This document shows positions 31,959 through 41,057 of a stretch of DNA of 64,000 nt, piece by piece. The stretch's first letter is position 1. The number at the start of each line of letters is the position of its first letter. Origin of the DNA: Ilumatobacteraceae bacterium (GTDB lineage: Bacteria > Actinomycetota > Acidimicrobiia > Acidimicrobiales > Ilumatobacteraceae); NCBI GenBank assembly GCA_022843125.1, contig JALHOG010000023.1, positions 1-64,000 of the forward strand, in the 5' to 3' direction. The notes beneath the pieces were generated by a model. The model saw only the letters and a list, made by a program, of their open reading frames with translations. It searched no databases and was not told the DNA's origin. Position numbers and translations under genes: made by a program.

Positions 31959-34900
31959 TCAGTTCGTTGGCCACGGGACGTAGATGTTGGACATCGTTCC
32001 GCCCCCAGATACCGACGGGCAGCAGTCACTGCCGGATATCGTCCCGTTGACGGCCACGACGACTGCCCGCCCGGCGTAGCTGTAGGCGCAGGCCGTGTGT
32101 GAGCCGTTTCCGGCCGTAAAGGATCCGTACTCAGTCCACCCGCCGGGGATGCGCCCGTAGCACCGGACCGACGAGCCCGAAGGAAAGTTGCTCATCGAGA
32201 TGTTGAGCCAATAGCAACCCTGGTTGTCAGAGCACGAGCCCCCAGTCGTCGGCCCTCCGAGACCAATCGACACCACCGGCACGGGAGGTGAATTGGTGCG
32301 GGCGGTTGCACTGCCCCAGGGGCCCCACCCGACGGCGTTTGCGTACCGGACGCACACGGCGTAGTTCGTGCTGTAGGCGAGCGAGCCCCACGTCTGGCTG
32401 GTGGTACCGACGCCGACTCCACCACCACCGGTGCAGGCACCCGTGGTCAGTTGGGTCTCCTGGGCGGTGAAGCCGGTGCCGCCGTTGGCGGGGTTGTTCC
32501 ACGTGCCGCGGATCTGGCGATCGGCGGGATTGCTGGCGCTGACGCTCGGCGTGCCGGGCACGTTCCAGGTGGTGACGGTTCCCTGGGCTCCGACCTGTGT
32601 GCTCGGGCCGGCGGCGTTCACGGCTCGAACCCGGTAGCTGTACGTCGCCCCGTTCGTCGGCTCGGTGCGGGTGACACTCGTGGCCGTCGTGCCGAGGCTG
32701 ACGTACGGGCCACCGTTGATCGACATCTCGTAGTTGGTGATCGGGCTGCCGTTGGCGTTGGGTGCGGCCCAGGTGACCTGAACCTGGCGCACACCGACGT
32801 TCGTTGCGGCCGTGACGTTGGTGGCGAACGGTGGGCCGAACGGCGTGATGCTCGCCGAGGCCGGGCTGGCGCTCGGGGTCACGCCATCGACGGTCACGAC
32901 CTCGTTGATGGCGGTGACCGTGAAGGTGTAGGCGGTGCCGTTCGTGAGACCGGTGAACACGTGGCTCGTCGCCGCGGCCGAAGCGGTCTGCGTGCCACCG
33001 GCCGAACTGGTGATCCGGTACTCACCGATCGCACAGCCCTGGTCATTGGGGCGGACCCAGTTGACGGTCACCTGCGTATCGCCGCGCACCACGGTGGGCT
33101 GTCCGGGAGCGTCGGGAACGCTGCAGGTGCGGACGACGGGCGACGGCGGGCTGATGTTGCCGGGCGTCGTCGAACGGGCGTCGCGGTTGACCGCTCGCAC
33201 CTGGAAGCTGACGTTCGTGCCGTTGGGGATGTTCTCCCACGTGTGCGTGTTGCTGACCCCCTGCGGCGTCACGTCGACCCAGGTCGGGCTGATGCTGCTC
33301 CGGACCTGATAGCGGGTGATGGTGTCGCCACCGTCGTACGGGGCGCTCCACGTGATCTCGACCTGCCGATCGCCGCGCACCGCTGTGGGTTGCGCCGGAG
33401 CGTCGGGGACCGTGAGCGGGTGCTCCGGGGCTGACAGCGTCGACCATTCCGACCAGCCCTCGTTCTCGAGCGCGGAGTTCTGCGCTCGCACCTGGAACGC
33501 GTAGCCGGTGCCGTTCTCGAGACCCGTCCACGTGTACGACGTCGCGACCCCGAGCGCGGCGCTCACATCGACGGTGCCGCCACTGATCCGCACCTGGTAG
33601 TTGAGGATGGGTGAGCCCTGGTTGAGCGGTGGCGTCCAGTTCACCGTCAGCTCGGTGTCTCCGAACTCGATCGACGGCGCGTTCGGGGTCTCGGGCCTGA
33701 CATCGGGCGACGCGCACTCACCGAGCTCGGAGAATTCACCCTGCCCGGCTTCGTTGACGGCTGCGATCCTGAAGCAGTACTCGACTGCGTTCGTGAGATT
33801 CTCCCAGCGGTAGCTGGTGGTCGGTCGGTCGAACTCGATCGATCCGGTGGCGCCGTTCGCCGCGGTGTACTCCAGGACATACCCGGACACCGGAGCGCGT
33901 GCCTCGTTGCCCTGGGGCGCGCTCCATCCGACGATGAGGTACCGGTTGCCGATCGTGGTGATCGTCGGCGGCTGCGGCGTATCAGGCCGTCCGATCACCT
34001 GCACGGTGACCGTGCCCGTCGACTCGCCTTCGACAGATCGCCGGCCGTCCTGGACGGTGTACGTGAACGATGCCGTGCCGTAGAAGTCGGGATCTGGCGT
34101 GAAGATCGCCGTGTTGGCGACCTGCTGTGTCGTGCCGTCCGGTGACACGCCCACAGCGGTGACGACGAGGCCGTCACCGCGCAGTGCAGCCGGGCTGTTG
34201 TCGACATCGTTCGCGAGGAGGCTGATCGGCGGTGTCGCGTTCCCCTGAAGGATCCGCGCGACGTCGTCGGTCAGTGAAGGCGGCGGGAAGTTCGGAATCG
34301 CGAGATCGATGGTGACGGTCTCTGTCGAGGTGAACTCGCCGTCGACGACGGTGTACGAGAAGCTGTCGGTGACGCCTCCACCGTCGACGGTCGACCGGAT
34401 CCACACCTCGCCGGCGGCAGTCGGCCCGTCGAGCGTGACGTTGCCGTTCGCGGCTGCGCTGATCTCGAACGTGTGGTTCGCGGCGCCGTCAGGATCGGGG
34501 TCGCTCACCGAGTCGGAGAGCCTGACGAGGGAAGGCACACCGGCCTCGGCACGTACGGTGATCGGGGCAGCGACCGGCGGCCTGTTCTCGGGGGGAAGCA
34601 CGTTCACGGTGACGGCGCCCGCCACGATGTGCCCCGCACGATCATCGGCGGTGAAGTCGAACGTCGCCGTGCCTTCGAAGCCCGTGTCCGGTGTGAAGAC
34701 AACACGCAGGAACGAGTCGGCCGGGCTTCCGTCGACCGTCACCGAACCGCCGGATCGGTTGCGTCCGAGCGTGATGACGAGCGGATCTTCGTCCGGGTCG
34801 GTCACTGCGTCATGGAGGTCGATTGTGATCGGGGTGTCGTATGGCGTCTCGACGGCTATCGGTTCAACGTCAGGTGCCCGATTCTCGGTCACGAGCACGG

Positions 34901-37900
34901 TCACGAACGCCACCTCCGACTCGAGGCCTTGTACATCACGGACGAGATAGGGGAGTTCGGTGGTCTCCAACGGCGCGACGAGGCGGACTCGTCCGTCCGG
35001 TTCGACGGTCATCTGCGGGTCTTGCGGAACGATGACGAGATCGGCGCGGTCGCCGTCGGGGTCGATGTCGTTTTCCCGGGGATCGAACACGACCACCTCG
35101 CCGGCCTTGACCGGGCCCACGGTGTCGTCCGTCGCCTCGGGCGGCAGCGAAGCGGGGTCGGTCGCCAACTCGAGCAGCACCTGTGCCGATGCCACACCGC
35201 CGCGGCCGTCTGCAATCGAGTAGGTGAACCCGATCTCACGTGGCGCGCCGTCGCTGGGCGGCGCGTATTCGATTGCGCGGCCGTTGTTGACCAGTCGCAC
35301 ATCGCCGACCGCCACGCCGACGGTCTCGGTGATCCGGAGTTCGTCGCCATCGGGATCGGAGTCGTTCCTCAGCACGTCGAGCAGCACCGGCTGGTCGCCG
35401 ATACTCACCGGAGGGAAGCCGACGTCGTCGACGGCGATCGGCGGACGGTTGGCGGCCTGCTCAGGCATCACACCGACGTACACCTCACCGAGGTCGCGTC
35501 CTTGCCCTCGTTGGTCCGCCGGCAGGGTCGAATCGGCCGGCGCCTGGTAGCCGTCGACCAGGGTGTACACGAAGGAGTCGGTGCCGGCGAATCCGGCGAC
35601 AGGGGTATATGTGACCGAGCCGTCTTCTTCGACCGTGACGGTGCCATGCCTGGGTTGCTCCGCGATCGACTCGATGGTGATCGGATCGCCGTCGGGATCG
35701 AAGTCGTTGGCGAGCACCGGAATGGAGACGGGCATCGCTGCTGCGGTACGAGCCACGTCCGGCCCAGCTACAGGAGCCCGGTTGGGCTGGTTCCGGTTGA
35801 CGATGCGGACATCGACGACTGCGGAGGCCCGATTGCCCGCGGGGTCCTCGACGTCGTATGAGAACTGGAACCCGAACTGCTGGTCGTCGTTCACCGTGAG
35901 CAGCAGCGCCTGGCGATCGGGTGACAGACGAAGGAGGCCCTCAGACAGGGCGGGCAGCGGGCCCACGAGGCGGAGGAACTGTCCCTCCGGGTCGTAGTCG
36001 TTGCGCAGCACGAACAACTCGGATGTCTGCCCCGCACGAACGTCGACCGAGTCAGCGGCTGCGACCGGCGGATAGTCGACCGGTTCCCGCGCGATCACCG
36101 AGACCACGACGAAGCCGCGAACGGGTTCGGCGATGCCGTCGGAGATCCAGTAGCGGAACGTCGTCCTGGGCTCGGCCGTGGCGGTGGCACGAACGGTGAA
36201 GCCGATGCCGGGGACCTCGGTGACCTCGAGCCCGGGCGGCGCCGGGCTCCACTCGACGATGCCGACGATGTCGCCATCCGGATCCCCGTCGTTGTCGAGC
36301 ACGCGGACGAGCCGGCCCTCCCCTGCCGCCAGTGCGATCTCGTCGACGACGGCGACCGGCGGCCGGTTGGGCTGCTGTTCGTCGACGTCGATCCGGATCT
36401 GGGCCTGGTCGATCTCGGGTCCGTCGCTCAACGTGTAGGTGAACCGATATGTTCCCGGAGCCTCAGGTCGGAACAGGAAGCGGCCGTCGGCCGCCAGTTG
36501 CGCCGTCGTCACGGGAGCGTCGACCGGTTGCAGGTTCTGTACCGACAGCGGATCGCCGTCCGGATCCATGTCGTTGGCCAGGACGTTCAGGATCACCGGC
36601 CGACCGACCGATGTCGTGCCGACGTCGTTGCGTGCCTGTGGCGGCTGGTTGGAGTTCGCGACGCGAACCCGAACGCGTATCGTGCCCGATGCCTCGGCGC
36701 GGAAGTCGTCCTCCACGAGGTACGTGAGCACGATCGTGCCCTCGGCGCTCGTGACATCCGGGGCGAACGAAACCTGACCGTCGGGCGTGAAGTTTACCGA
36801 GCCCGTCTCCCCCTCGACCGACGTGAGCACGAGCACGTCGCCATCGGGATCGGAGTCGTTGGTCAGGACGTTCAACGTCACGCTGCGACCGGCGCGCACC
36901 GTTGCGTTGTCGTCGACCGTGACCGGTGGCCGGTTCGTCGCCTGGTCGGGCTCGGTGACATCGAGACGGACCGTCGCATCGTCCTGGCCTCCGCGCCCGT
37001 CGTCGACGACGTAGCCGAACCGGATCTCACCCACGAAGTCCTCGCTCGGAACCACCTGGATCGATGCTCCGTCCGGCGTGACCGAGACGACGGCACCGGA
37101 CGCCACTGCTCCGCCTGCGTCGACGTCGAGCAGCCGGTCGATCGACAACGGGTCGTTGTCGTCGTCGTAATCGTTCGCAAGCACATCGATCACGACCGCG
37201 CGCCCTCGGCGTGTGGCCCCCTGGTCGTCCACCGCAACCGGCGGAGTGTTCTGATCATCCTCATCGAGCTCGTCGACCTTGTCGGAGAGGTCCTCCGCGG
37301 CAGCGTTCTCGACCAACTCCTCCTCGCCGCCGGCGTTCTCGTCGAGTTCGTCCTCCGAGTCAGTGAGGTTGAGAGCGGCCGACCAGTCGGTGACCTCCTC
37401 GATCTCGAGTTGGTCTTCACGGACGAACCAGATGCCGCCCTGGTTGACATCGTTGACCCACACCCATCCGTTGACGAGTGTCAGCTTCAACTCACCGCCT
37501 GCAGCGGGCAACTCCTCGACGACGCCGCAGTAGTGCAACGCCGGAACCGGAACGGTGGTCACGACCCAGACGCAGCCGTCGTGGACGATCGGCGGCGTCG
37601 GCGACGAGCCGACGATGGAGCCCGCCGACGTCTCGACCCCGCTCGCGAGTTCGAGCTCGATGATCGTGCCGTCGGGGCCGATCCCCACGAGCGCGGTGCC
37701 CTCCTCAGAGGGTTGTTGCCAAACGGCATCCGCTGTCGCGACGTTGAACGTCTCGACAGTGCCGCCATCGCGGACGACGAGGACACGACCGTCGTCGAGG
37801 ATGACGACCGGTGTGGAACCCACGAGCGTGGCACCACTGATCTCGGCGTCTCCCCAGTCCTCCACTGCAAGCGGCTCGGAAACGCCACCGGGGCGCAGCA

Positions 37901-38438
37901 CATGGATGACCCCCGCGCCAGCGTCGGCGGCGATCACGGTTCCCTCGCGCCCCACCGCCGTGGCAGCACCGGGCGACGCCTGGATCGTGGGCGGCGCGTC
38001 CTCGAGCGTCTGCACGGTCCCGAATTCTTCGCGGCTGAAGCGCCACACGGCTCCGACCGCCGGATCGCTGAGCACCACCACCCCGGGGGCGGCGTAGACC
38101 TCTGTAGTGGAACTGACGACGACAGGGGCACCCGGCTGGGCCAGATTCGTGTCGATCAGCACGGCCTGGCCCGTACCGCGGTTGTTGACCACCACGACCG
38201 ATGGCGCCTGCGCAACGTCGAATGCGCCGGTGAACGGCCCGGCAGTCGTGTCGACCTCGCCGACCACGCGGTTCACGTGCCCGATCGAGGACTCCGAACG
38301 GTTGAGCAGCCAAGCGCCACCCGCATTGGTCTCAGACTCCGATCCGACTCGGCCATCTGCGACCAGCGCCGCAAGCACCACACCGGCGATCGCACCGGCA
38401 ACGAGCACGGCCGCCGTGATGGCACGCCATTGTCTCAT
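31959..38438 (-). CDS. Giant cell-surface protein with Ig/cadherin-like and FN3 repeats
   Basis: 2159 aa. An N-terminal signal or anchor helix (AAVLVAGAIAGVVLAALVA, about 9-27), a beta-propeller-like region (about 40-350) and an acidic linker (about 362-396). Then eleven Ig/cadherin-like repeats from about 397, each opened by a xNRPPVAVDD-type linker and several with NDxDPDGDPL calcium-type loops, six FN3-like domains from about 1484 and a Cys-rich C-terminal domain (about 2060-2159). It is the first gene of the minus-strand T7SS-like operon, with SD GGAGGGG and promoter at 38490. No LPXTG or C-terminal anchor is visible, so attachment would be by the N-terminal helix. The likely role is adhesion or wall structure; no enzyme domain is seen. 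Confidence 0.88.
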   Translation of the reverse strand: MRQWRAITAAVLVAGAIAGVVLAALVADGRVGSESETNAGGAWLLNRSESSIGHVNRVVGEVDTTAGPFTGAFDVAQAPSVVVVNNRGTGQAVLIDTNLAQPGAPVVVSSTTEVYAAPGVVVLSDPAVGAVWRFSREEFGTVQTLEDAPPTIQASPGAATAVGREGTVIAADAGAGVIHVLRPGGVSEPLAVEDWGDAEISGATLVGSTPVVILDDGRVLVVRDGGTVETFNVATADAVWQQPSEEGTALVGIGPDGTIIELELASGVETSAGSIVGSSPTPPIVHDGCVWVVTTVPVPALHYCGVVEELPAAGGELKLTLVNGWVWVNDVNQGGIWFVREDQLEIEEVTDWSAALNLTDSEDELDENAGGEEELVENAAAEDLSDKVDELDEDDQNTPPVAVDDQGATRRGRAVVIDVLANDYDDDNDPLSIDRLLDVDAGGAVASGAVVSVTPDGASIQVVPSEDFVGEIRFGYVVDDGRGGQDDATVRLDVTEPDQATNRPPVTVDDNATVRAGRSVTLNVLTNDSDPDGDVLVLTSVEGETGSVNFTPDGQVSFAPDVTSAEGTIVLTYLVEDDFRAEASGTIRVRVRVANSNQPPQARNDVGTTSVGRPVILNVLANDMDPDGDPLSVQNLQPVDAPVTTAQLAADGRFLFRPEAPGTYRFTYTLSDGPEIDQAQIRIDVDEQQPNRPPVAVVDEIALAAGEGRLVRVLDNDGDPDGDIVGIVEWSPAPPGLEVTEVPGIGFTVRATATAEPRTTFRYWISDGIAEPVRGFVVVSVIAREPVDYPPVAAADSVDVRAGQTSELFVLRNDYDPEGQFLRLVGPLPALSEGLLRLSPDRQALLLTVNDDQQFGFQFSYDVEDPAGNRASAVVDVRIVNRNQPNRAPVAGPDVARTAAAMPVSIPVLANDFDPDGDPITIESIAEQPRHGTVTVEEDGSVTYTPVAGFAGTDSFVYTLVDGYQAPADSTLPADQRGQGRDLGEVYVGVMPEQAANRPPIAVDDVGFPPVSIGDQPVLLDVLRNDSDPDGDELRITETVGVAVGDVRLVNNGRAIEYAPPSDGAPREIGFTYSIADGRGGVASAQVLLELATDPASLPPEATDDTVGPVKAGEVVVFDPRENDIDPDGDRADLVIVPQDPQMTVEPDGRVRLVAPLETTELPYLVRDVQGLESEVAFVTVLVTENRAPDVEPIAVETPYDTPITIDLHDAVTDPDEDPLVITLGRNRSGGSVTVDGSPADSFLRVVFTPDTGFEGTATFDFTADDRAGHIVAGAVTVNVLPPENRPPVAAPITVRAEAGVPSLVRLSDSVSDPDPDGAANHTFEISAAANGNVTLDGPTAAGEVWIRSTVDGGGVTDSFSYTVVDGEFTSTETVTIDLAIPNFPPPSLTDDVARILQGNATPPISLLANDVDNSPAALRGDGLVVTAVGVSPDGTTQQVANTAIFTPDPDFYGTASFTYTVQDGRRSVEGESTGTVTVQVIGRPDTPQPPTITTIGNRYLIVGWSAPQGNEARAPVSGYVLEYTAANGATGSIEFDRPTTSYRWENLTNAVEYCFRIAAVNEAGQGEFSELGECASPDVRPETPNAPSIEFGDTELTVNWTPPLNQGSPILNYQVRISGGTVDVSAALGVATSYTWTGLENGTGYAFQVRAQNSALENEGWSEWSTLSAPEHPLTVPDAPAQPTAVRGDRQVEITWSAPYDGGDTITRYQVRSSISPTWVDVTPQGVSNTHTWENIPNGTNVSFQVRAVNRDARSTTPGNISPPSPVVRTCSVPDAPGQPTVVRGDTQVTVNWVRPNDQGCAIGEYRITSSAGGTQTASAAATSHVFTGLTNGTAYTFTVTAINEVVTVDGVTPSASPASASITPFGPPFATNVTAATNVGVRQVQVTWAAPNANGSPITNYEMSINGGPYVSLGTTATSVTRTEPTNGATYSYRVRAVNAAGPSTQVGAQGTVTTWNVPGTPSVSASNPADRQIRGTWNNPANGGTGFTAQETQLTTGACTGGGGVGVGTTSQTWGSLAYSTNYAVCVRYANAVGWGPWGSATARTNSPPVPVVSIGLGGPTTGGSCSDNQGCYWLNISMSNFPSGSSVRCYGRIPGGWTEYGSFTAGNGSHTACAYSYAGRAVVVAVNGTISGSDCCPSVSGGGTMSNIYVPWPTN

Positions 38439-38489
38439 CCGCCTTTCACCCCTCCCGCCGCTGTGATCAGATCAGTGGATCTTTCGACA

Positions 38490-38495
38490 ACTATA
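38490..38495 (-). promoter_or_regulatory. -10 box of the T7SS-like operon
   Basis: TATAGT on the minus strand, about 52 nt before the giant gene's ATG; the leader contains a GGAGGGG ribosome-binding site. Unlike most promoters here it gives a leadered mRNA. No clear -35 is seen. Confidence 0.5.
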
Positions 38496-38545
38496 GGTTC
38501 AATGTGACACCGTGGACATGGGGAACGCTCCCTATATGGAGGGCA

Positions 38546-38563
38546 GTACATGTTCCTATGTAC
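38546..38563. promoter_or_regulatory. GTACAT-N6-ATGTAC inverted repeat (site A)
   Basis: Perfect 6-bp arms in the divergent promoter region between the giant surface-protein gene and the Ser/Thr kinase gene. Related ATGTAC/GTACAT elements occur at 40847, 40910 and 45061. The remainder of 38439-38602 holds promoters only. Confidence 0.5.
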
Positions 38564-38602
38564 ACGTCGGGCTCAATAGAAATCACAGTGGAGGGGTGAC
38601 CC

Positions 38603-40015
38603 GTGACAGCTGATCGCAAGGCCACCAACGGCCTGCCGCACATCGACGGATACACGATCGAGTCCCTCATCGACACCGGTGGGTTCAGCCGTGTGTTCCG
38701 TGCAACGCAGCACGGCCTCGACCGCAGCGTGGCGATCAAGGTGCTCAACGCGAGCTTCGAAGACGAGCGTCAACAGAAGACGTTCGAGCGCGAGTGCAGA
38801 GTCATGGGTCAGCTGTCGACCCACCCGAACATCGTCACGGTCTTCGCCTCGGCGCAGACCCGGGACGGCCATCCGGCGATCGTGATGGAGCTGTACGAAG
38901 GCACGTACCGCGCTGACGCGACGTTCGACATCGCCGACGTGGTCGACGTCGGGGCGAAGGTCGCCGACGCGCTCGAGGCCATCCACGAACGTGGCATCGT
39001 CCACCGCGACATCAAGCCGCACAACGTCTTCGTGTCCAGCCACGGCCAGCCGGCGATCGGCGACTTCGGCATCTCGTCGATCGAGAGTGAACGCACAGTG
39101 ACCGGTGGTGCGGGCTTCAGCATCAACTACGCGCCGCCCGAGGTGTTCGAGGAGGGTGGCGCCGGAGCGGCCGGCGACATCTACTCACTCGGTGCAACGC
39201 TCTACCAACTCGTGACCGGAGAGGTTCCGTTCCCGCACCATGGTGACCCGGCCGACCGGATGCGTTCGACCGTGCACAAGATCATCACGACACCTCCGCC
39301 GTCCATCCAGCGCCCCGACGCACCGGAAGGTCTCGATCGGCTGCTACGCCGTTGTATGGCAAAGCAGGCCGCCGACCGGCCGACGTCAGCATCGGCGGTC
39401 GCAGCGGAGCTTCGCCGGATTCAGCAGATTGTCGGTCAGCCCGACACCCGTCAGCGGATCCGGTCGGTTCACGGCGCGCCCGGCTCGCCCGATGCGCAAC
39501 TGGAACGCCACACCTCGAATGTGACCGTCGTTCGCGAGCGCGAGCGCGTGGCCGAGCCAGCTGGGCCGACGCCGGTGGCGGGCGCCGAGCGCACGCCGCT
39601 GGCCGGCCGTCGCAAGTCCGTGCTGGGCGTTGCAGCCGGACTCACGGTGATCGTCGCCAGCGCTGCAGTGATCGGGCTTGGCCTCTCCGGTAGTGGCGAG
39701 GGCGAAGCGGCTGCGACCACGATCCCGGCTCCGACCACAGCACCGACCGACAGGTTCGAGGTGCTGACACCCCCAGAAGACCTGCTCGTCGAGCGGTCGG
39801 CCGAAGGCACCTACGTGATCAGCTGGTCGGAGTCGCAGGCCAACGTGCAGTACCAGGTACTGCTCGTCAACAGCGCCGAGAATCGCTTCACCGATCAGAC
39901 CAAGTTCGAGTGGATCGTCGACGGCGACACCGGTTCGGCATGCTTCGAGGTCCGCACGGTGAACTCGGATCGAACCCGCGTCTCGCAGTCGGCGGCGGGC
40001 CCTGCATGTTCGTGA
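38603..40015 (+). CDS. Transmembrane Ser/Thr protein kinase (PknB-like)
   Basis: 470 aa. Kinase domain at about 16-280: Gly-rich loop DTGGFSRVF, VAIK lysine Lys46, HRDIKPHN (Asp136), DFGIS (Asp154) and the activation segment with Thr165/Thr167. A juxtamembrane segment with Thr-rich stretches (about 295-330) leads to one membrane helix (about 336-358) and an extracellular FN3-like domain (about 385-470) with two Cys. The GTG at 38603 follows GGAGGGG. It diverges from the operon encoding FHA proteins and PP2C, its probable substrates and opponent. Family members phosphorylate FHA proteins; which ones here is inference. Confidence 0.95.
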   Translation: MTADRKATNGLPHIDGYTIESLIDTGGFSRVFRATQHGLDRSVAIKVLNASFEDERQQKTFERECRVMGQLSTHPNIVTVFASAQTRDGHPAIVMELYEGTYRADATFDIADVVDVGAKVADALEAIHERGIVHRDIKPHNVFVSSHGQPAIGDFGISSIESERTVTGGAGFSINYAPPEVFEEGGAGAAGDIYSLGATLYQLVTGEVPFPHHGDPADRMRSTVHKIITTPPPSIQRPDAPEGLDRLLRRCMAKQAADRPTSASAVAAELRRIQQIVGQPDTRQRIRSVHGAPGSPDAQLERHTSNVTVVRERERVAEPAGPTPVAGAERTPLAGRRKSVLGVAAGLTVIVASAAVIGLGLSGSGEGEAAATTIPAPTTAPTDRFEVLTPPEDLLVERSAEGTYVISWSESQANVQYQVLLVNSAENRFTDQTKFEWIVDGDTGSACFEVRTVNSDRTRVSQSAAGPACS

Positions 40016-40026
40016 CGACGGGTTCG

Positions 40027-40800
40027 CTACGGCACGAGGCTGAACCGGGGCCCCTCGGCTGATGAGCGGGCCCCGCCGCTCGCCAGTTCCGACCAGTTGA
40101 GGTCGGACCTGGTCACCAGGCTGTGGGCGATCGCGACCCTGACCAGGGTGTCGAGCGGCTCGTCTCTCACGAGTCGAGCGTTGCGCATCTTGCGCTTGAT
40201 CGTCTGGAGGGTGTTGTCCAGTGTCTTCGGTGCGACACCCCACACGTCCGCGACCTCGACGTAGGTGGGGAGCGGGCCATTGGTTCCGTCGAGGATCGGC
40301 TGCGCAAAGGTGACAAGGAAGTCGACCTCGCGCGGCGTCAGAAACGCTTCGAACTCGGTGGTGGCGCCACCATTCACCGCCACGACTGGGGTCGCGAGCG
40401 GCGCTGCGATGGTGCTTCGGAAGCGGATTTCGTAGCGCGCCGGTCCGGCCGACACCCGGACCGCGCCGCCCAACCCGACCAACACGAGACTGCTGCCGGG
40501 AGCGAGGTCGACGCGAGTTCCGTCCGGGTTGACGAGCGTGATGAAGAGCCGCGTGCCGAGGTTCCTTAACCACCACGCGTCGTGCTCGCGGACGAACTCG
40601 CCAACCAGACGGTGCAAATGCGGGTTCGAGTCGATCTCGAGGTCGCCGGCACGCCCGAATGTCAACCTGTCTTCGACAGTGATGAGATCGTCGCCGAACT
40701 CAACACACAACTCGCCGGCGCCGAGCCGTGCGGCGGGAGCGTGGATGCCCACACTCCCGCCGGGCTCACCTGAGCTTCGATTCCCGCTCCCGTCGCTCAT
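40027..40800 (-). CDS. FHA-like domain protein with C-terminal HTH (regulator)
   Basis: 257 aa from the ATG at 40800. An N-terminal FHA-like domain (about 35-130: LTFGRAGDLEIDSNPHLHRLVGEF, WWLRNLGTRLFITLVN) lacks the strict SxxH/NG residues, and a linker leads to an HTH-like C-terminus (FEAFLTPREVDFLVTFAQP ... VWGVAPKTLDNTLQTIKRKM), similar to sigma-70 region 4/LuxR-type helices. It is likely a phospho-dependent transcription factor. The TACAAT -10 box lies 7 nt upstream, so the mRNA is leaderless, and the palindrome centred at about -57 suggests an activator. The gene is convergent with the kinase and divergent from the solute-binding gene. Confidence 0.75.
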   Translation of the reverse strand: MSDGSGNRSSGEPGGSVGIHAPAARLGAGELCVEFGDDLITVEDRLTFGRAGDLEIDSNPHLHRLVGEFVREHDAWWLRNLGTRLFITLVNPDGTRVDLAPGSSLVLVGLGGAVRVSAGPARYEIRFRSTIAAPLATPVVAVNGGATTEFEAFLTPREVDFLVTFAQPILDGTNGPLPTYVEVADVWGVAPKTLDNTLQTIKRKMRNARLVRDEPLDTLVRVAIAHSLVTRSDLNWSELASGGARSSAEGPRFSLVP

Positions 40801-40807
40801 CGACGAA

Positions 40808-40813
40808 ATTGTA
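40808..40813 (-). promoter_or_regulatory. -10 box of the FHA-HTH gene (leaderless)
   Basis: TACAAT on the minus strand, 7 nt before the ATG at 40800. Confidence 0.55.
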
Positions 40814-40846
40814 GTGCTGATGTTGACGACCATCGATGTCCGGTCA

Positions 40847-40868
40847 CCATGTACCGAAGTGCACATGG
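40847..40868. promoter_or_regulatory. Imperfect palindrome, 8-N6-8 (site B)
   Basis: CCATGTAC and GCACATGG arms with a 6-bp spacer; one mismatch. The centre is about 57 bp upstream of the expected start of the FHA-HTH transcript. Confidence 0.5.
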
Positions 40869-40909
40869 TGAGTCGACGCATCCGCACCGAAACGAGGGCG
40901 CGAGCCTAA

Positions 40910-40935
40910 GTACATGCCTGACCGTACATGTACAT
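40910..40935. promoter_or_regulatory. Cluster of three GTACAT motifs (site C)
   Basis: GTACAT occurs at 40910, 40924 and 40930, with GTACATGTAC as a palindrome at 40924-40933, in the divergent region between the FHA-HTH gene and the solute-binding gene. The remainder of 40801-41057 is promoter sequence; no gene is seen. Confidence 0.5.
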
Positions 40936-41042
40936 ATTTGGAGTCGAGACGGAAATCGGGGACGCACTCATGTTCGGTAATGGAACGTCCGCGAACCAAG
41001 TATCTCCTCGAATACTTGTTCTCAGCCCGACCGCCGCACGCC

Positions 41043-41048
41043 TACACT
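41043..41048 (+). promoter_or_regulatory. -10 box of the solute-binding gene
   Basis: TACACT lies 9 nt before the ATG at 41058, so the transcript has little or no leader. Confidence 0.45.
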
Positions 41049-41057
41049 GCCGATGGA

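Noticed and set aside
36498-38507. 669-aa plus-strand frame inside the giant surface-protein gene
   Set aside because: Antisense of repetitive Ig-like coding sequence; no hydrophobic or domain pattern.
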